Shown: piece by piece, positions 22,190 to 22,294 of the stretch | How the letters are laid out: every line of letters begins with the position of its first letter | How positions within the stretch are numbered: position 1 is the stretch's first letter | Assembly (NCBI GenBank): GCA_036897095.1 | Contig: JAYMSP010001975.1 | Coordinates: forward strand, 5,001-27,294 | Reading direction: 5' to 3' | Length of the DNA: 22,294 nucleotides | Source of the DNA: Plantago elongata | Taxonomy: Eukaryota; Streptophyta; Magnoliopsida; Lamiales; Plantaginaceae | Program-made: the position numbers and the translations under genes | The notes under the pieces: generated by a model | Database searches by the model: none | Seen by the model: only the letters and a program-made list of their open reading frames with translations | What the model was told of the DNA's origin: nothing

Positions 22190-22294
22190 AGCTAAGACTT
22201 AATTAAGTAAATCTAACTGTATTATACAAAAAGAACAACTCTCTTAGTTAGATAGTGAGTGAAGGGCAAGTACAAAGCATCCTCTATGGCAATC
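22190..22294. other. Possible right edge of the RIP-like block
   Basis: In the last 94 bases CpA becomes frequent again, with six sites after 22226 (for example in acaaaa, acaact, gcaag, acaaag, gcatcc and ggcaatc), unlike the preceding kilobases. This may be the start of less mutated DNA. The stretch is short and cut by the window end, so the call is weak. Confidence 0.3.

Larger units (their letters stand above)
7440..22190. mobile_element. RIP-degraded repetitive DNA, probably dead transposons
   Basis: About 14.7 kb of very AT-rich DNA (about 26% GC in five sampled lines). Eleven sampled lines give (CpA+TpG)/(ApC+GpT) of about 0.6 and three give TpA/ApT of about 1.6, in the direction RIP produces. 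CpA and TpG are depleted to a similar degree, as expected if both strands are mutated. CpG is not specially depleted, which argues against decay by CpG methylation alone. No open frame of about 60 codons or more survives on either strand, because RIP turns CAA, CAG and TGG codons into stops. Diverged internal repeats support an origin as duplicated elements. I tried to read reverse transcriptase, integrase and transposase motifs through the stops and found none I trust, so the element class, the number of insertions and their orientation are unknown. No target-site duplications or terminal repeats could be paired. Confidence 0.65.

Noticed and set aside
1..22294. Mitochondrial, plastid or bacterial origin
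   Set aside because: No rRNA, tRNA, respiratory or ribosomal genes are seen, coding density is effectively zero, and the RIP-type context fits nuclear fungal DNA better.
1..22294. CRISPR array, tandem satellite or rDNA
   Set aside because: No regularly spaced identical repeats were seen at any scale; the repeats found are few, diverged and irregularly placed.

Overview
This window looks like nuclear DNA from a filamentous ascomycete fungus (Pezizomycotina), taken from a gene-empty, AT-rich compartment of the genome. No gene can be called with confidence. The main evidence is base context. Across roughly the last 15 kb, CpA and TpG are scarce and TpA is in excess, while CpG, CpT and CpC survive. 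That is the footprint of repeat-induced point mutation (RIP), a process known only in fungi that mutates duplicated DNA (CpA to TpA on either strand). The genus cannot be told from the sequence.

Layout. From 1 to about 6,050 the DNA is AT-rich (about 31% GC in lines counted by hand) and has no gene, but its dinucleotide context is close to neutral. The only open frame worth recording there is a doubtful 75-codon minus-strand frame at 5074-5301. From about 6,050 to 7,440 the composition shifts gradually. From about 7,440 to about 22,190 the DNA is about 26% GC, strongly RIP-like, and broken by stops in all six frames; no open frame of about 60 codons or more was found after 6,027. In the last 100 bases CpA reappears, which may mark the far edge of the block.

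Structures inside the RIP-like block. I see a family of diverged direct repeats at 7053, 12558, 16029 and 17680, a few shorter shared words, and several inverted repeats or palindromes (10922, 13912, 14828, 15913, 17439, 18817, 21393). The block is most simply read as old transposon copies, probably nested, inactivated by RIP and then drifted. The element class could not be identified: no reverse transcriptase, integrase or transposase motif could be read through the stops.

No genes here work together as a system. I looked for a novel system and did not find one. The points worth checking are the compositional boundary, the repeat family, the near-perfect inverted repeats, and why the first 6 kb is gene-free without being RIP-like.
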